The notes below the pieces were generated by a model. It was not told where the DNA came from. It saw only the letters and a program-made list of their open reading frames with translations, and did no database searches. A stretch of DNA of 64,000 bases from assembly GCF_026212465.1 (NCBI RefSeq), contig NC_080056.1:21715201-21779200 (forward strand), written 5' to 3'. This DNA is from Amaranthus tricolor. Taxonomy: Eukaryota > Streptophyta > Magnoliopsida > Caryophyllales > Amaranthaceae. Of the stretch, positions 61,701 to 64,000 are shown one piece after another (the stretch's first letter is position 1; every line of letters starts with the position of its first letter). Made by a program: the position numbers and the translations under genes.

Positions 61701-64000
61701 TTATTGGCACTTTTGCATATGAAGTGTTTCAAACTTGGTTTGTTTTGCGTTAAATTTTTTACTTAACACTATTTGGTATATATTATTGCGTTGAAATGGT
61801 TGGAATAAAAAACAATAGTCATATGCTTAAAATTACGTTTAAAGTTGCGTTTTTTATGTTTTTAAGCATTTTTAGCACTTTCTCCTATAAAATTGTTCAA
61901 ACATGGTTTGTTTTGTATACAACATTGCACACAGCACTATTTGGTTTTTATTATTGTGTTTAAATGGTTAGAATCCAAAACATATAGTCATATCCTTCAA
62001 ATTACGTCCTAAGTTGCGTTTCTAAGGTTTTTTAAGCTTTTTTTGCATGTTCTCGCATAAAGTAGTTAAAACTTTGATTGTTTTACAAGAAACTTGTCAC
62101 TAAATAGTGTTTGGTATATATTATTGTGTTCAAATAGTGAAAATTGAAAACAATAGTCATATGCTTGAAATTACGTTCTAAGTTGCGTGTTTGAGGTTTT
62201 TAGACGCTTTTGGCACTTTTCTCGCATAAAGTGGTTGAAACTTGGTTTTTTTGGCACGAAACTTGGCACACGACACTATTTGGTATATCTTATTGTGTTG
62301 AAATAGTTAAAATCCAAAACAATAGTCAAGTTCATGAAGTTACGTGATAAGTTGCGTTTTTAAGGTTTTTTTTAACCTTTTTTGGCACTTTCTCGCAAAA
62401 AGTAGTTCTAACTTGGTATATTTTACATCAAACTTGGCACACAACACTATTTGGTATATATTATCGTGTTGAAATGGTTAGAATCAAAAACAATAGTTAT
62501 ATGCTTCGAATTACGTGCTAAGTTACGTGTTTGAGGTTTTTTAAGCGTTTTTGACACTTTCTCGCATAAAGTAGTTCAAACTTGGTTTGCTTACCGTGAA
62601 ACTTGGCACACAACACTATTTGGTATATATTATTGTGTTGAATGGTGACAATCAAAAACAATAGTCATATGCTTGAAATACCTGCAAAGTTGCGTCTTTG
62701 AGATTTTATAAGCGTTTTTGGCACTTTCTCGCATAAAGTGTTTCAAACTTGGTTTGTTTTGCATGAAACTATGCACTAAACACTATTTGGTATTTATTAT
62801 TTTTTTGAAATGGTTATAATCGAAAACAATCGTCATATGCTTGATATTACGTGCTAAATTGCATTTTTGAGGTTTTTTAAGCATTTTTGACACTTTCTCG
62901 CATAAAGTAGTTCAACCATGATTTGTTTTGCATGAAACATTGTACACAACACTATTTGGTATATATTATTGTGTTGAAATGATTTGAATGCAAAACATTT
63001 AGTCATATGCTTGAACATACGTGCTAAGTCGTGTTTTAAAGGTTTTTTAAGCGTTTTGGGCACTTTCTCGCATAAAGTGGTTCAAACATTCTTTGTTTGT
63101 AACGTAACTTGGCACACAACACTATTTGGTATTTATTATTGTGTGGAAATGTTGTCAATCAAAAACAATAATCATGTGCTAGAAAGTACATGCTACATTG
63201 CGTGTTTGAGATTTTTAAAGCGTTTTTGGCACTTTCTCACATAAAGTGGTTCAAACTTTGTTTGTTTTGCATGAAACTTGGCACTAAAAACTATTTGGTA
63301 TATATTATTGTGTTGAAATGGTTACAATAAAAAACAATAGTCATATGCTTGAAATTACATTTTAAGTTGCATTTTTGAGGTTTTTTTAAGCATTTTTAGC
63401 ACTTTCTCTCATGAAGTAGTTCAAACATGGTTTGTGTTTGTAAGAAACATTGCACACAATACTATTTTGGTATATATTACTTGGTTTGTTTACCAGGCAC
63501 ACAACACTATTTGGTATATGTTGTTGTGTTGCAATTGTGAAAATCGAAAATAATACTCATATGATTGAAATTACGTGCTAAGTTGTGTCTTTTAGGTTTT
63601 TTAAGCGGTTTTGGCACTTTCTCGCATAAAGTGTTTCAAACTTGGTTTGTTTTGCATGAAACTAGAAAACATATAGTAATATGCTTAAAAGTCTGTGCTA
63701 AGTTGCGTTTGTAAGGTGTTTTAAGCTTTTTTGGCATTTTCTCGCATAAAGTAGTTAAAACATGGTTTTTTTTGCATAAAACTTGTCACTAAATAGTATT
63801 CGGTATATATTATTGTGTTGAAATGGTGACAATCCAAAACAATAGTCATATGCTTGAAATTACGTGATAAGTTGCGTGTGTGAGGTTTATAAGCATTTTT
63901 GGCACATTCTCGCATAAAGTGGTTGAAACTGTGTTTGTTTAAATGGCACACAACACTATTTGGTATATATTGTTGTGTTGCAATTGTGAAAATCAAAAAT
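58761..64000. repeat. Diverged satellite flank, right of the retroelement
   Basis: About 31 monomers of the same satellite in the same orientation as the left array, strongly diverged from each other. Several are shortened or scrambled: near 60508 (gctaagttgc joined to aggaaactattcac), 60840-60900 (repeated tttttaatg, then a fused monomer), 63478-63500 (tatattacttgg joined to tttaccaggcac), 63655-63670 and 63940. The first monomers after the retroelement match monomers about 3.01 kb further right (58777 against 61788, sharing gcgttgaaatggttggaata). No gene, other insertion or HOR with near-identical copies is seen. Confidence 0.93.

Noticed and set aside
1..64000. Telomeric repeats, rDNA spacer or simple microsatellite
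   Set aside because: No TTTAGGG runs and no rRNA sequence were seen; the period is about 169 bp with complex sequence.

Overview
The window is plant nuclear heterochromatin, most likely from a eudicot. It holds a long AT-rich tandem satellite array interrupted by one old, broken Ty1/copia LTR retrotransposon. I see no host gene, tRNA, rRNA or CRISPR array, and nothing bacterial. The plant call rests on the retroelement: initiator-Met-tRNA primer site, copia gag-PR-RT-RNase H order, and an extra 3' ORF of a plant-only type. The species and the satellite family are not recognised.

Layout. Positions 1-48655 and 58761-64000 are head-to-tail monomers of about 169 bp, roughly 285 on the left and 31 on the right. 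Every monomer carries the core acactatttggtatatatta and a run of T-tracts spaced about 10 bp apart. The left array is organised in higher-order repeats (HORs). There is a 7-mer (1184 bp) at 1-2025, a 16-mer (about 2.73 kb) from 2126, and a 4.64-kb tandem super-repeat at about 6.9-16.2 kb. Then comes a 2259-bp unit (13 monomers plus a 71-bp stub), which grew to 2598 bp (15 plus the stub) by duplicating two monomers. A chimeric zone follows at 29.2-33.6 kb, then a 14-mer (about 2359 bp) at 33.6-44.4 kb. From 44.4 kb rightward the monomers are diverged, and only a faint decayed HOR remains, running across the retroelement. Two 100-N blocks (2026-2125, 31682-31781) are assembly gaps.

The retroelement (48661-58760) lies on the minus strand and resembles the SIRE/Maximus lineage. 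Read right to left, it has: 5' LTR, PBS, gag with a zinc knuckle, a spacer, a second zinc knuckle, protease, acidic linker, reverse transcriptase, RNase H, a spacer with a promoter-like segment, an extra ORF of the 'putative plant transposon protein' type, a polypurine tract and the 3' LTR. The integrase is missing and every ORF has stops or frameshifts. The LTRs differ at about 8-9% of sites by eye. The 5' LTR has lost 126 bp internally and its outer terminus. The element can make no complete protein set and is a fossil. It sits in the diverged flank of the array, not in the homogenised HOR core.

I found no clearly new biological system. The best leads are the readable series of HOR growth steps, the ghost HOR around the insertion, the hairpin at the PPT/LTR junction, and the candidate internal promoter for the extra ORF.
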